A DNA stretch of 11,788 bases, from assembly GCA_046756245.1 (NCBI GenBank), contig JBHHVZ010000087.1, positions 1 to 11,788 on the forward strand, given 5' to 3'. The translations under genes and the position numbers were made by a program. This stretch comes from G021776435 sp046756245 (GTDB lineage Bacteria > Pseudomonadota > Alphaproteobacteria > Caulobacterales > Parvularculaceae). Under the pieces are notes generated by a model. That model searched no databases and was not told the DNA's origin. It worked only from the letters and a program-made list of their open reading frames with translations. Positions 1 through 7,024 of this stretch are shown in pieces (the first letter of the stretch is position 1; each line of letters starts with the position of its first letter).

Positions 1-1819
1 TCCCGAGGCCCTCGTCTTCATAAAACAGCGAAGCTTCGGCCATAAAAGCGATTAGTCCGATACGATAGGTAAGAATATTTCGCCATTCATGATGCTGTAT
101 GTCCTCCGTTGTCGTCGGTGAAGGATTGTTGGAAAATAACTCTTCCAATTCGAAAATGTTTACCGCCAACTCCGAACGGAAATCCAGATTCGACACGTCG
201 AACAGCGCGCGCCGCCCATAAACAAGTCTGCCGCTCGCCGTAATGAACGTATCTTCCTCGCCGTTCAAGCGCCTTCGTATGCCGTTAAACGTCATAACGC
301 CAGTGAATGTTTGTCGCGTGTCTATGATCTGGCGCCGATTGAATTGCAGCTGCGCAGTCTGCAATTCGTTTCCGTCGCCGCCGATCTCGCGAAAGTCTCT
401 AACAGACATGTTGAAGGTTGTGGCGCTGGTGCGCGTCGTGCGATTGTGCGCAAACGAAAGTCCGTGAGAAATGAACGGCGTAACGCCGCTCACGTCATTG
501 TCGTCGCGGTCGACGGCGCTCGCGTCAAAGCCGACTTCCTCAGTAAATGAAACTTCCAGCGGCGCGGCCTCGAACAGGTTGAAATCACGCTGGACCGTCT
601 GATTGACCGCCGCTCTTGGCTTGCGCAACGTATTGGCTTCATTGGTGAAACCGGTCTCGCCTGCTGCGCGCGCCCCCCAGCGCCATTCGTAGTCGCCGAA
701 TTCGCGCGTATTGGAGGTGTAATTCAGGCTTGCGTTGAATGCCGCGAAACGTCGTTGCGGCCGCATTGATGCGGCGCTGGCCGCGTTTTGGTCGTCGAGC
801 CCGCCACGAAATCCGAGTCGAAAGTGAAGCCTTTCGTGCAAGGGAATGTTGAAATTGATGACGCTGATGAGCTGGTCCCTGCGTCTTTCGTTTGCTTCGC
901 CGTCAGGGGTCAGCGTGATCTCCTCGCGCCTTACCCGGATAAAACCGTCGAGATTGTATTCTTTGTCGTGTGGCGCCCAATGGAAGGAATCGACCGCCTG
1001 AATCGACTTCCGATTGGTGTGCGTCGTCTCGGACAAATCTTCATCCTGAATGAACGTAACGTGAAGATTGTTTGTGATTGATTCGCCCGGCGTCATTCTG
1101 GCGGAGAAAGTCGCCGAAACCGTATCTTCTCCAAAATCTTCTTCTGTAGGAGAAACAAATCTGCTTGTCGCATACTCGATAGATGCAGTCAGTCCATTCA
1201 AACCAAGTATGTTCTCGCCAAATTCTTTTGTCGCACTTGCATAGAGACGTTTTCCGTTCCTGTCGCCGCCGTCCTCTTTGGTCGTGCGGTCGAAAGAGCC
1301 GCCAACGGTTGTCCGAAACTTTCCTGTTAAAATGCTGGAGTTGGAGAAGGCGACGCGATCACGAACAAAGTCCGTGGCCGCCAGCCTGCCGCCGACGCGG
1401 CTGTCGACGCGGGATACGGAGACCGTGGTTGGAAACCGGCTCATCGGCAATATGTTAAGGCCGAAGTCGCCGGCGAAACGTAATGCTTCGCCTGCAGAAA
1501 CCAGGCGTCCGGACTGACGCTCATAAGCGACTGCGCCTTCGCCTTCGATCTGGGCGAACCAAGGCTGCCAGATATAGCTTCTTGCTTTGATCTCTGCAGC
1601 GCTCTGCACAATGAGTTCACTTTCCGCGTCAGGCGTTTTGCGCGAGATCACGCCTGCACTGAGATTACCGGACAGAACCGGCGGGGCGACGTTTGGCGTC
1701 GGCGCGCCAGCGCAAGCGCCAAGCAAGGCGGACGCGAACAGCGGCGCTCGGCGCAGCCAACGCGATGCGCGTCCTGTTACCGTTTTTCCGCCCGCTCCGC
1801 TCCCGCCCCAATCGGTCAT
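1..1819 (-). CDS. Outer-membrane beta-barrel protein with lipobox, nanowire-cluster porin type (partial, C-terminus beyond window)
   Basis: An uninterrupted frame of 606 codons runs from an ATG at 1819 off the left edge, so the C-terminus is missing. The start lies 3 nt after the prolyl isomerase stop, with a GAGAG-type ribosome site inside the upstream gene, implying translational coupling. Residues 21-36 form a short signal ending in the lipobox LGAC (Cys36), so the protein should be lipidated. From about residue 60 onward the chain consists of amphipathic beta-strands of alternating residues with Asp/Asn/Glu-rich turns, and has almost no cysteine and no CXXCH. That is the pattern of a large outer-membrane barrel. 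Known context: OmcS/OmcE-type cytochrome clusters carry a barrel beside a prolyl isomerase and a beta-propeller (from memory). Inferred role: secretion or docking channel for the tetrahaem cytochrome filament. No exact family is recognised. A PioB/MtrB-like barrel is an alternative. Confidence 0.72.
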   Translation of the reverse strand, partial: MTDWGGSGAGGKTVTGRASRWLRRAPLFASALLGACAGAPTPNVAPPVLSGNLSAGVISRKTPDAESELIVQSAAEIKARSYIWQPWFAQIEGEGAVAYERQSGRLVSAGEALRFAGDFGLNILPMSRFPTTVSVSRVDSRVGGRLAATDFVRDRVAFSNSSILTGKFRTTVGGSFDRTTKEDGGDRNGKRLYASATKEFGENILGLNGLTASIEYATSRFVSPTEEDFGEDTVSATFSARMTPGESITNNLHVTFIQDEDLSETTHTNRKSIQAVDSFHWAPHDKEYNLDGFIRVRREEITLTPDGEANERRRDQLISVINFNIPLHERLHFRLGFRGGLDDQNAASAASMRPQRRFAAFNASLNYTSNTREFGDYEWRWGARAAGETGFTNEANTLRKPRAAVNQTVQRDFNLFEAAPLEVSFTEEVGFDASAVDRDDNDVSGVTPFISHGLSFAHNRTTRTSATTFNMSVRDFREIGGDGNELQTAQLQFNRRQIIDTRQTFTGVMTFNGIRRRLNGEEDTFITASGRLVYGRRALFDVSNLDFRSELAVNIFELEELFSNNPSPTTTEDIQHHEWRNILTYRIGLIAFMAEASLFYEDEGLG

Positions 1820-1822
1820 TCA

Positions 1823-2845
1823 TCAAGAATCTCTCAAAAACCTGACGGGTGAAGACGCCTTTTTAATCCTGGCGCGCGCCCGCAGCCCGTCCAGAAATGC
1901 GCTCCAGCGGTTGTTGGCCGTCTCCCGTTCGAGAAGCGCCGCCGCGCGCCCGCGAACGTCATCGAACGATCGAAGTTCGGCTGGTTTGCGGTCGTTAATC
2001 TTGAATATTGCAACGCCTTCAAGAATTCTCATCGGTTCTGTAAACGCGCCGGTCTTGAGCTCGGAAAGCGCCGCGGCCACTTCGTCGATAAGCTGGCCGT
2101 CATGCATGAGTCCAAGCGCGCCGCCTTCGCTCGCCGAATCATGACCGGAATGCTGTTTGGCCAACGCGGCGAAATCGTCTCCCGCCAAAAGCTGCGCATG
2201 GAGTTCGCCGGCCTTTGCTTCCGCCGCCTTCCATTCTTCGACCGCGCCGTGCGGCGGTACGGCCAGGAGAATTATGGAGAGGTCGAGCGCCCGCGGCGTC
2301 GTGAACAAAGCGCTCTGTTCAACGTAATACGCCCTGATTTCTTCTTCGGTGGGCGACGGCCCCGCCATGACGGACGCGCGCAGCGCTTCAACCCTGGTGT
2401 CGGCCAGAATTTCTTCTTTCAGTTTTTCGCGATTTTCCTCGAATGCTTTTCGCGTCTCTTCATCGCGCGCATAGCGCTTTTCGAACGCCTCCATCCGATT
2501 TTGAGTTTCCTCAAGGTCGCCTTTAACGCCCCGCCGCAGCGTCTCCTGCACGAGGATCGCATCCGACACGAGCAAATCGAGGGCTTCCTGCGCAATTTCG
2601 TCGCGGCGGGCTTCATCGATAAAGTGAAAATAAGTCTGCGCCACATAAGCGGCGTAAAAATTTCGAAACGCTTCGGCCGTGATTTCTTCCCCGTTGACGA
2701 TGGCCGCCACATCCTCGGGAAGCCCGTCCATCGCGGCGGGCTCCGGCGCCGGCGCGTCGTCCTGCGCTTTGGTCGAAGCTGGCGAGATCAGCAGCGCAGC
2801 CGCGGCCATTATGCTCAAGAGCGATGATATGCGATTAATTTTCAT
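1823..2845 (-). CDS. Periplasmic SurA/PpiD-like parvulin peptidyl-prolyl isomerase
   Basis: This 340-residue protein has an N-terminal signal peptide (hydrophobic residues 9-21, likely cleavage after KAQ near 28). A helical SurA_N-like chaperone region follows (about 45-165, with the typical start 'AAIVNGEEIT' and long charged helices). A parvulin-type rotamase domain follows at about 185-287 (conserved 'DFAALAKQHS' and 'GGALG' segments). Function by family: isomerisation of X-Pro bonds and chaperoning of periplasmic or outer-membrane clients. The start is supported by AGGTGA at 2859-2854, 8 nt ahead of the ATG. It is followed immediately by the barrel gene and preceded by the terminator of the tetrahaem cytochrome, so it is probably transcribed at a lower level than the cytochrome. 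In this setting its clients are probably the barrel and/or the cytochrome subunit. The substrate is inferred; the fold assignment is firm. Confidence 0.88.
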   Translation of the reverse strand: MKINRISSLLSIMAAAALLISPASTKAQDDAPAPEPAAMDGLPEDVAAIVNGEEITAEAFRNFYAAYVAQTYFHFIDEARRDEIAQEALDLLVSDAILVQETLRRGVKGDLEETQNRMEAFEKRYARDEETRKAFEENREKLKEEILADTRVEALRASVMAGPSPTEEEIRAYYVEQSALFTTPRALDLSIILLAVPPHGAVEEWKAAEAKAGELHAQLLAGDDFAALAKQHSGHDSASEGGALGLMHDGQLIDEVAAALSELKTGAFTEPMRILEGVAIFKINDRKPAELRSFDDVRGRAAALLERETANNRWSAFLDGLRARARIKKASSPVRFLRDS

Positions 2846-3026
2846 TGCTTACATCACCTGCCGTCGATTTTTGATAAGCTCTAAAGATATCATTTTTCAT
2901 GCTTTTCCGCCGCAAAATCGACCTTACACGCTGACGTAGATTGTCGCGGCAAGCCCGATAAAGTAGCGACGAATTGCCGCTGTCGCCGCTGTGATCTTTC
3001 AATCCGCTTACGCATCCATCCGTAAG

Positions 3027-3054
3027 AAAAAACCGGGCGCATCTGCGCGCCCGG
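3027..3054 (-). terminator. Rho-independent terminator behind the tetrahaem cytochrome
   Basis: Read on the minus strand, an 8-bp perfect GC-only stem (GCGC-rich arms at 3047-3054 and 3033-3040, 6-nt loop) is followed directly by six T residues (3032-3027). It starts 30 nt after the cytochrome stop codon. The isomerase start is about 180 nt further on, so this element separates the cytochrome message from the isomerase/barrel genes, or lets only part of the transcripts read through. Confidence 0.9.
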
Positions 3055-3083
3055 CTTCTCTAACTCTTGCGTCCACTCCGGTG

Positions 3084-3836
3084 TTACTTCACGTGGCAGG
3101 ACAGACAGACCGCGCTGCCGGTATTGGAGATCCGCATGAAAGCCGGATCCGTGCCGGTGCCCCGGTGTGGGTCATGGCAGGACGCGCATTCCACGAAGGG
3201 CTGATCCGAGCCGCCATTGTCGCGCGTGTAGAGGATCATGTCTGTCTTATTGCGAGTTCCGTTGCCCGGGGCCTCCGTATCAACCCACCACCGCAGGCGG
3301 CCGAGAATGGTCGCGCTGTTCAGGCCGTTCGTGGTGTTCTTGAAATCAGGATCGACCTGGCCCGTCCCCGGATCAAAACCGCCATACTGGATGCCGATCG
3401 GGTGGTCGTTGGTCAGATCCTCAGACAAGTTCGCAACAACTGTACCCGGCATTGGGCCGAGCGTTCCAAGCGGGCTCGTGCCCAGACCGGAGCCCGGCGC
3501 ATTGATGACTGCATCGCGCGCCTGAGTGCCGTCGTGACAGCTCAGGCAAGCGATCGAAACCGACCCGACAGCGAGAACGTCGCCGTCGATGGTCGTGCTG
3601 TCATAGGTCGTATAGCTCGCCGTGCCGGCCGGCTTGTTCCAGAGCGGAGCTTCAATGTCGGTCCGCGCGCCGTGCGGCGTATGACAGTATACGCAGATTT
3701 CGTTGTTGTCTCCAACGCCGGTCGCAAGATCGTGCGCGGAACCGCTAATGCCCTGGGCGAGCGTTGCGCCAGGAATCGTCAGCAGGAAGAAGCCTGCCGG
3801 CAGGAATGCTAGTCTGGAGAGCTTTGATTGGAGCAT
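3084..3836 (-). CDS. Secreted tetrahaem c-type cytochrome, OmcE-like nanowire subunit
   Basis: The chosen ATG at 3836 gives 250 residues with a clear signal peptide (hydrophobic 9-26, cleavage after TLA at 27). A longer reading from 3953 would bury the signal behind 39 residues and is rejected. A G-rich ribosome site lies just upstream. Haem motifs CXXCH are at 48-52, 97-101, 217-221 and 244-248. The only other mature histidines are His35 (SAHD), His55 (HTPHG), His145 (DHPIG) and His224 (HDPH), so there are exactly four distal ligands for four haems. No spare cysteine exists. The order SAHD / CxxCHTPHG / CLSCHDG / NDHPIG / CxSCHDPH / CLSCH at the C-terminus, and a mature length of about 223, match the OmcE-type tetrahaem cytochromes that polymerise into extracellular filaments. 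Neighbours (propeller lipoprotein, prolyl isomerase, barrel) agree. Assignment to the multihaem family is firm; filament formation is inferred. Confidence 0.88.
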   Translation of the reverse strand: MLQSKLSRLAFLPAGFFLLTIPGATLAQGISGSAHDLATGVGDNNEICVYCHTPHGARTDIEAPLWNKPAGTASYTTYDSTTIDGDVLAVGSVSIACLSCHDGTQARDAVINAPGSGLGTSPLGTLGPMPGTVVANLSEDLTNDHPIGIQYGGFDPGTGQVDPDFKNTTNGLNSATILGRLRWWVDTEAPGNGTRNKTDMILYTRDNGGSDQPFVECASCHDPHRGTGTDPAFMRISNTGSAVCLSCHVK

Positions 3837-3939
3837 GTCGACCCCCGTTTTTCTCGCCCTACGGCTCGCCCTTCCGCCAAGCCGTACAACATCCGCTTCT
3901 GTTTCGTATTTATCAGAGCACAAAACGCTTCCCGCCGCT

Positions 3940-3953
3940 TTGACGAATATCAA
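3940..3953 (-). promoter_or_regulatory. FNR/FixK-type box upstream of the nanowire cytochrome
   Basis: The minus strand reads TTGAT-ATTC-GTCAA, matching the FNR/FixK consensus TTGAT-N4-ATCAA at 9 of 10 fixed positions. It lies in the 123-nt gap between the propeller gene stop (3960) and the cytochrome start, 6 nt past that stop. A TCTGAT hexamer (3917-3912, 4 of 6 to the -10 consensus) sits at the distance expected if the box is centred at -41.5, the class II activating position. The FNR-type protein encoded at 5422 carries the E-xx-SR recognition residues for this half-site. Binding and the start point are inferred. Confidence 0.7.
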
Positions 3954-3959
3954 GATAAA

Positions 3960-5189
3960 TCAGCGCACCTCCTTTTCTTCAACGCCAGTTTCCGACCCGT
4001 TGAAATCATCGTCCTGACCCGAATTGATTTGATTCAATACTTCATTATTGCTGATCGCGTCGAAGCTGTAGCCGGGCGTTAGGTGATAATCGCTTCCGGC
4101 CGGCCAATCCTCGGGTAGAAACGCCGGACGAAATACATCAATTTTGCTGTAAAATTGGTCGACAACGTAGACGCGCCCGTCCAGATCGACGCTTACGCCG
4201 GCCGGAAGGATGAAATGACCGGCGCCGGGCGTTTCACTCCGGCTTCCCAGCGACATTAGGACGCGCCCGTCGGAAAGAAAGATCTGCACGACCCCAAATC
4301 CGGTGTCGGCGATATATATACGCCCGTCGGCGTCTGTCGCGATTCCCTTTGCGTGGGAAAAATGCCCGGCGTAGCGGCCGGGTTTTCCGAACGCGTTGAC
4401 GACTTTCAACTCAGGCGAGAACGCCTGCACGCGAAAGTTGCCCGTATCGAGAACGCGAAGGGTTTCACCCGGCCCCATATCGGCCGTTAAAGGCAAATTG
4501 AACTCTCCTTCGTCGGCGCCTCTCGTTCCTATGTCTTCCAGATGTCGTCCCTTCGGATCGAATACGCGCACGCGATGGTTATCGCTCCAGACGCCGCCGG
4601 TATCGACGACAAAGATCCGCGAACCGTCGGCTGACACCGCGACGCCTGTCGGCCGCTCGAGAAAATCTTCTCCACCGACAGCTCCGAGAAATTCGCCTTC
4701 TGAGTCGAAAATCACCACCCTTTTGGCGGTGCCGTCGCAAACATAAAGGCGCCCGGCCTGATCAAGGGCGAGACCGAGCGGCTTGGCCAGCCTTCCATTC
4801 CCTTTGGTTCCGATTTCTGCATATCGCTTTTCGTTGAGGTCGAGCATGTGAACGCGCCGGCCTACGGTATCGCTGACATAAATCCGCCCATTCCGAACGA
4901 CGATGTCGAACGGCTTGGAAAAGCCTTTGCCCCGAATTTGCTCTCCGGTGGCGAACCGGCGGAATCTGTCGGCGGACGTTTCAACGATAACGTCGCTGCT
5001 GCCTGTAATCGTCCGCTCGTAAACGAATCGCGGCAGCTCGGGCGGCGGCGGATAGACGAGCGGTCCCTGGTCCTCGACGACCGGAGCCGTCGCGCAGGCC
5101 GCCGCGCCGAGCCCCGCCGCCAGAGCCCCCAGCAGCCGCGCCAGCCAGCCGGCGCGCGCGTTTGGTCGATGAATCGGTGTTGGCCTCAT
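3960..5189 (-). CDS. NHL-repeat six-bladed beta-propeller lipoprotein
   Basis: The 409-residue form from the ATG at 5189 is preferred, since AGGAAAGG lies just upstream. An in-frame ATG at 5228 lacks a ribosome site. Residues 12-32 form a signal with a lipobox-like end (AAAC, Cys32), followed by a Pro-rich linker (47-53). Residues 85-354 hold repeated NHL blades: 'KPFDIVVRNGRIYVSDT', 'KPLGLALDQAGRLYVCD', 'RPTGVAVSADGSRIFVVDT', a fourth with 'LRVLDTGNFRVQAF', 'HAKGIATDADGRIYIADT' and 'LPAGVSVDLDGRVYVVDQ'. The C-terminal tail is acidic. NHL propellers are protein or ligand-binding scaffolds and recur beside OmcS/OmcE-type cytochromes; a role in filament assembly or anchoring is inferred. It is first in the minus-strand unit and diverges from the FNR gene across about 230 nt. 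Confidence 0.87.
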   Translation of the reverse strand: MRPTPIHRPNARAGWLARLLGALAAGLGAAACATAPVVEDQGPLVYPPPPELPRFVYERTITGSSDVIVETSADRFRRFATGEQIRGKGFSKPFDIVVRNGRIYVSDTVGRRVHMLDLNEKRYAEIGTKGNGRLAKPLGLALDQAGRLYVCDGTAKRVVIFDSEGEFLGAVGGEDFLERPTGVAVSADGSRIFVVDTGGVWSDNHRVRVFDPKGRHLEDIGTRGADEGEFNLPLTADMGPGETLRVLDTGNFRVQAFSPELKVVNAFGKPGRYAGHFSHAKGIATDADGRIYIADTGFGVVQIFLSDGRVLMSLGSRSETPGAGHFILPAGVSVDLDGRVYVVDQFYSKIDVFRPAFLPEDWPAGSDYHLTPGYSFDAISNNEVLNQINSGQDDDFNGSETGVEEKEVR

Positions 5190-5421
5190 CCCTGCGCCCT
5201 TTCCTGGTGAAATTATTCGACGCTCCATTCAGGAGAAATTATTGCGAATGCGCGTAACAAAGAAGGCCTTAAGGGCCTGACTGCGGCAAAATGAACCTTG
5301 CACATTAGGTCGCAGGGGATGGCTGTCGAGGTGTGATAAGATTTGGAAGCAACAGATTCGACATATATGGAGTTATCAGCGACTTGAGAGCGGGATCGCA
5401 AGAAAGGCGCCGGCCGCAATT

Positions 5422-6189
5422 ATGATCAATGTGCCTTTTTCCGTTGTTTCAGTAGACGATAGTTGCAACGACTGTCCGGTAGGCGACAAGGGCGTCTGTC
5501 TGCGTTACGGAGAATCGCTTCGCAAGGCGATTTCACAATTTTCAGTCGACGCGCTTATCCTCAAAGGATCGACCCTTGCTTATTCCGGCGATATAGCGAA
5601 GGCGCTTTTCATCATCAAAATGGGACAGATAAAAGCCTTCAAATCTCTGCCGGATGGTCGTCAACAAATCGTCGGATTTGGGAGCCCCGGCGACGTCATC
5701 GGAAATCCGCAGCGCCAAACATCTTTTGACTGCACGTTCGAAGCTTTAACGGACAGCGTCCTTTGCAAAACACGCTATTCCGATCTCGCGATAATCTCCG
5801 ACCGCTTTCCTGAATTCACGAAGTCATTTATGGATGCCGTCGCCAATGAAATCCGTCGACGCGGGGATCAGACAGTGCTGCTCGGGCGCAAGAACGCCGA
5901 GGAACGGCTCGCCGCATTCATTCTCGAACGTCATTCGGCAATGCAAGACATCGACGACACCGGCCTCTACGAGCGCGGCATGGTCTTGCTGCATATGACT
6001 CGGCGCGATATTGCGGACTATCTCGGTCTGACGATAGAAACCGTAAGCCGTGTGCTGACAAGTTTCAGAAACCGTCGATTGATTGCGCTTTTGAACAAGA
6101 ATCATTTCGAAATCCTTGAATACGAAGCGCTGATGACGTTGGCCGGCGGCGACGCCGACCGCGAAAGCGTAACGAGAATTTTCCTATAG
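5422..6189 (+). CDS. CRP/FNR-family oxygen-responsive transcriptional regulator (FnrL/FixK type)
   Basis: This 255-residue protein has an N-terminal Cys-x2-Cys-x7-Cys (15, 18, 26) and a fourth cysteine at 115 aligned with Cys122 of E. coli FNR, the four ligands expected for an oxygen-labile [4Fe-4S] cluster. A cyclic-nucleotide-type effector domain spans about 40-130, a dimerisation helix about 131-170, and a winged helix-turn-helix about 190-235 ('MTRRDIADYLGLTIETVSRVL'). The recognition helix contains Glu206, Ser209 and Arg210, the FNR residues that read TTGAT half-sites. The gene diverges from the nanowire cluster and lies ahead of the c7 cytochrome genes. A GAAAGG sequence about 15 nt upstream is a weak ribosome site. 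The obvious nearby target is the box at 3940-3953. Direct oxygen sensing follows from the family, not from this sequence alone. Confidence 0.92.
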   Translation: MINVPFSVVSVDDSCNDCPVGDKGVCLRYGESLRKAISQFSVDALILKGSTLAYSGDIAKALFIIKMGQIKAFKSLPDGRQQIVGFGSPGDVIGNPQRQTSFDCTFEALTDSVLCKTRYSDLAIISDRFPEFTKSFMDAVANEIRRRGDQTVLLGRKNAEERLAAFILERHSAMQDIDDTGLYERGMVLLHMTRRDIADYLGLTIETVSRVLTSFRNRRLIALLNKNHFEILEYEALMTLAGGDADRESVTRIFL

Positions 6190-6397
6190 GCGGACGCAAG
6201 AGTTTTCATCCCTACTTTCGCAGAATCTGCTGTCATTACGCCGCCAAGGTCGAGATTTCTCCTGCATTTGGCGCGACAATACGTCCTTTCAAAGAAGCGA
6301 TTTTTTCAAGTTTCCACCTTGTTATGCGATTGACCGCTTCATGAAACGGCGGTGAATCGCTACAAATCTGGCTAAAGCACCGAAGGCATGGTCGGAA

Positions 6398-7024
6398 ATG
6401 CAAGCATTTCGTACATTTCTTGGCGACCGAAACAACCGCCCCTGGTGGGCGCTGCTGTGCCTTGTTCTGCTCCAGTGCCAAGCGAACGTTATTCAACCGC
6501 CCGCGCCGACCCTTTCTCCTGCGCTGAAGACTATACAAGCCGAGAAATCGAGCGCAGTCGCGAGAGAGGAAATTCCCTGGAAGCCGCTGGCCAAGGATCA
6601 TGTACACGATCCGTCCAATGATCTGATTTCGTTTCTGCAGGAACCCGCGGAAGCTCTTTCAGCGCTTCCGCGCGCTGAGCAACCAGGCGGCAATCATGTC
6701 AACTGGGTCGCCGCGCTGGAAGATGGAACGATCACGCCTCGAGCAAAAATTCAGCCGAGCACGGAGATTCGCGTGCTCGACAAAGAAATCATTATGCCTA
6801 ACACATCGGGCATGCCGAAGGTTGTCTTTCCGCACAGACAGCACACCGAGTGGCTCGACTGTTCGAACTGCCATGACAAGATTTTTAAAGCGAAAGCCGG
6901 CGCTAATGACTTTGGAATGCTGGAGATTCTGCAGGGTGATTATTGCGGCCAATGCCACGGCGCCGTTTCGTTCCCGCTAACTCAATGCCTCAGATGCCAC
7001 AGTCTTGACCATGACGAAGAATAA
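6398..7024 (+). CDS. Membrane-anchored trihaem c7-type cytochrome with N-terminal linker
   Basis: The protein has 208 residues. A hydrophobic segment (about 16-27) serves as signal or anchor. Its end 'LLQC' resembles a lipobox, but Gln before Cys is atypical, so lipidation is doubtful. A 110-residue haem-free linker follows. Then comes a compact c7-type trihaem domain (about 138-205) with 'VVFPHRQH' carrying two distal histidines (146, 149) and CXXCH motifs at 155-159, 183-187 and 197-201. The 'KAGANDFGMLEILQGDYCGQCHG' type spacing is characteristic of the c(7)-type triheme domain seen in Geobacter polyhaem cytochromes. Likely role: periplasmic electron carrier between the inner membrane and the outer-membrane conduit. 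It overlaps the next gene by 14 nt. The ribosome site is weak; the 208-nt gap upstream shows no clear terminator or FNR box. Confidence 0.83.
   Translation: MQAFRTFLGDRNNRPWWALLCLVLLQCQANVIQPPAPTLSPALKTIQAEKSSAVAREEIPWKPLAKDHVHDPSNDLISFLQEPAEALSALPRAEQPGGNHVNWVAALEDGTITPRAKIQPSTEIRVLDKEIIMPNTSGMPKVVFPHRQHTEWLDCSNCHDKIFKAKAGANDFGMLEILQGDYCGQCHGAVSFPLTQCLRCHSLDHDEE

Noticed and set aside
2501..2514. TTGAG-TTTC-CTCAA inverted repeat resembling an FNR box
   Set aside because: It lies in the middle of the prolyl isomerase gene, far from any start, and has G/C at the position where FNR sites have T/A or C/G.
2102..2827. Long open frame on the plus strand opposite the prolyl isomerase
   Set aside because: Arg- and Phe-rich composition typical of an antisense shadow of a GC-rich gene; no domain and no ribosome site. 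The minus-strand frame has a clear signal peptide and parvulin domain.
2991..3812. Long open frame on the plus strand opposite the tetrahaem cytochrome
   Set aside because: Antisense shadow: its frame crosses the terminator, and the opposite strand carries four haem motifs.
3837..3953. N-terminal extension of the tetrahaem cytochrome to an earlier start
   Set aside because: It would place 39 charged residues before a perfect signal peptide and would translate through the FNR box.
4396..4409. TTGAC-GACT-TTCAA inverted repeat
   Set aside because: Inside the propeller coding sequence, over 500 nt from the cytochrome start and only 8 of 10 consensus positions. The cluster of such motifs is noted but this one is not called.
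1..5189. Horizontal transfer of the nanowire module judged by base composition
   Set aside because: Spot counts by eye range from about 43% to 62% GC within the barrel gene alone, overlapping the rest of the window. A sliding-window and codon-usage calculation would be needed.
5264..5278. AGGCC-TTAAG-GGCCT hairpin between propeller and FNR genes
   Set aside because: Five-bp stem without a T run, between divergent genes. Too weak to call a terminator or operator.
5343..5369. TTGGAA ... TATATG as a sigma-70 promoter for the FNR gene
   Set aside because: Spacer of only 15 nt and a poor -10 match.
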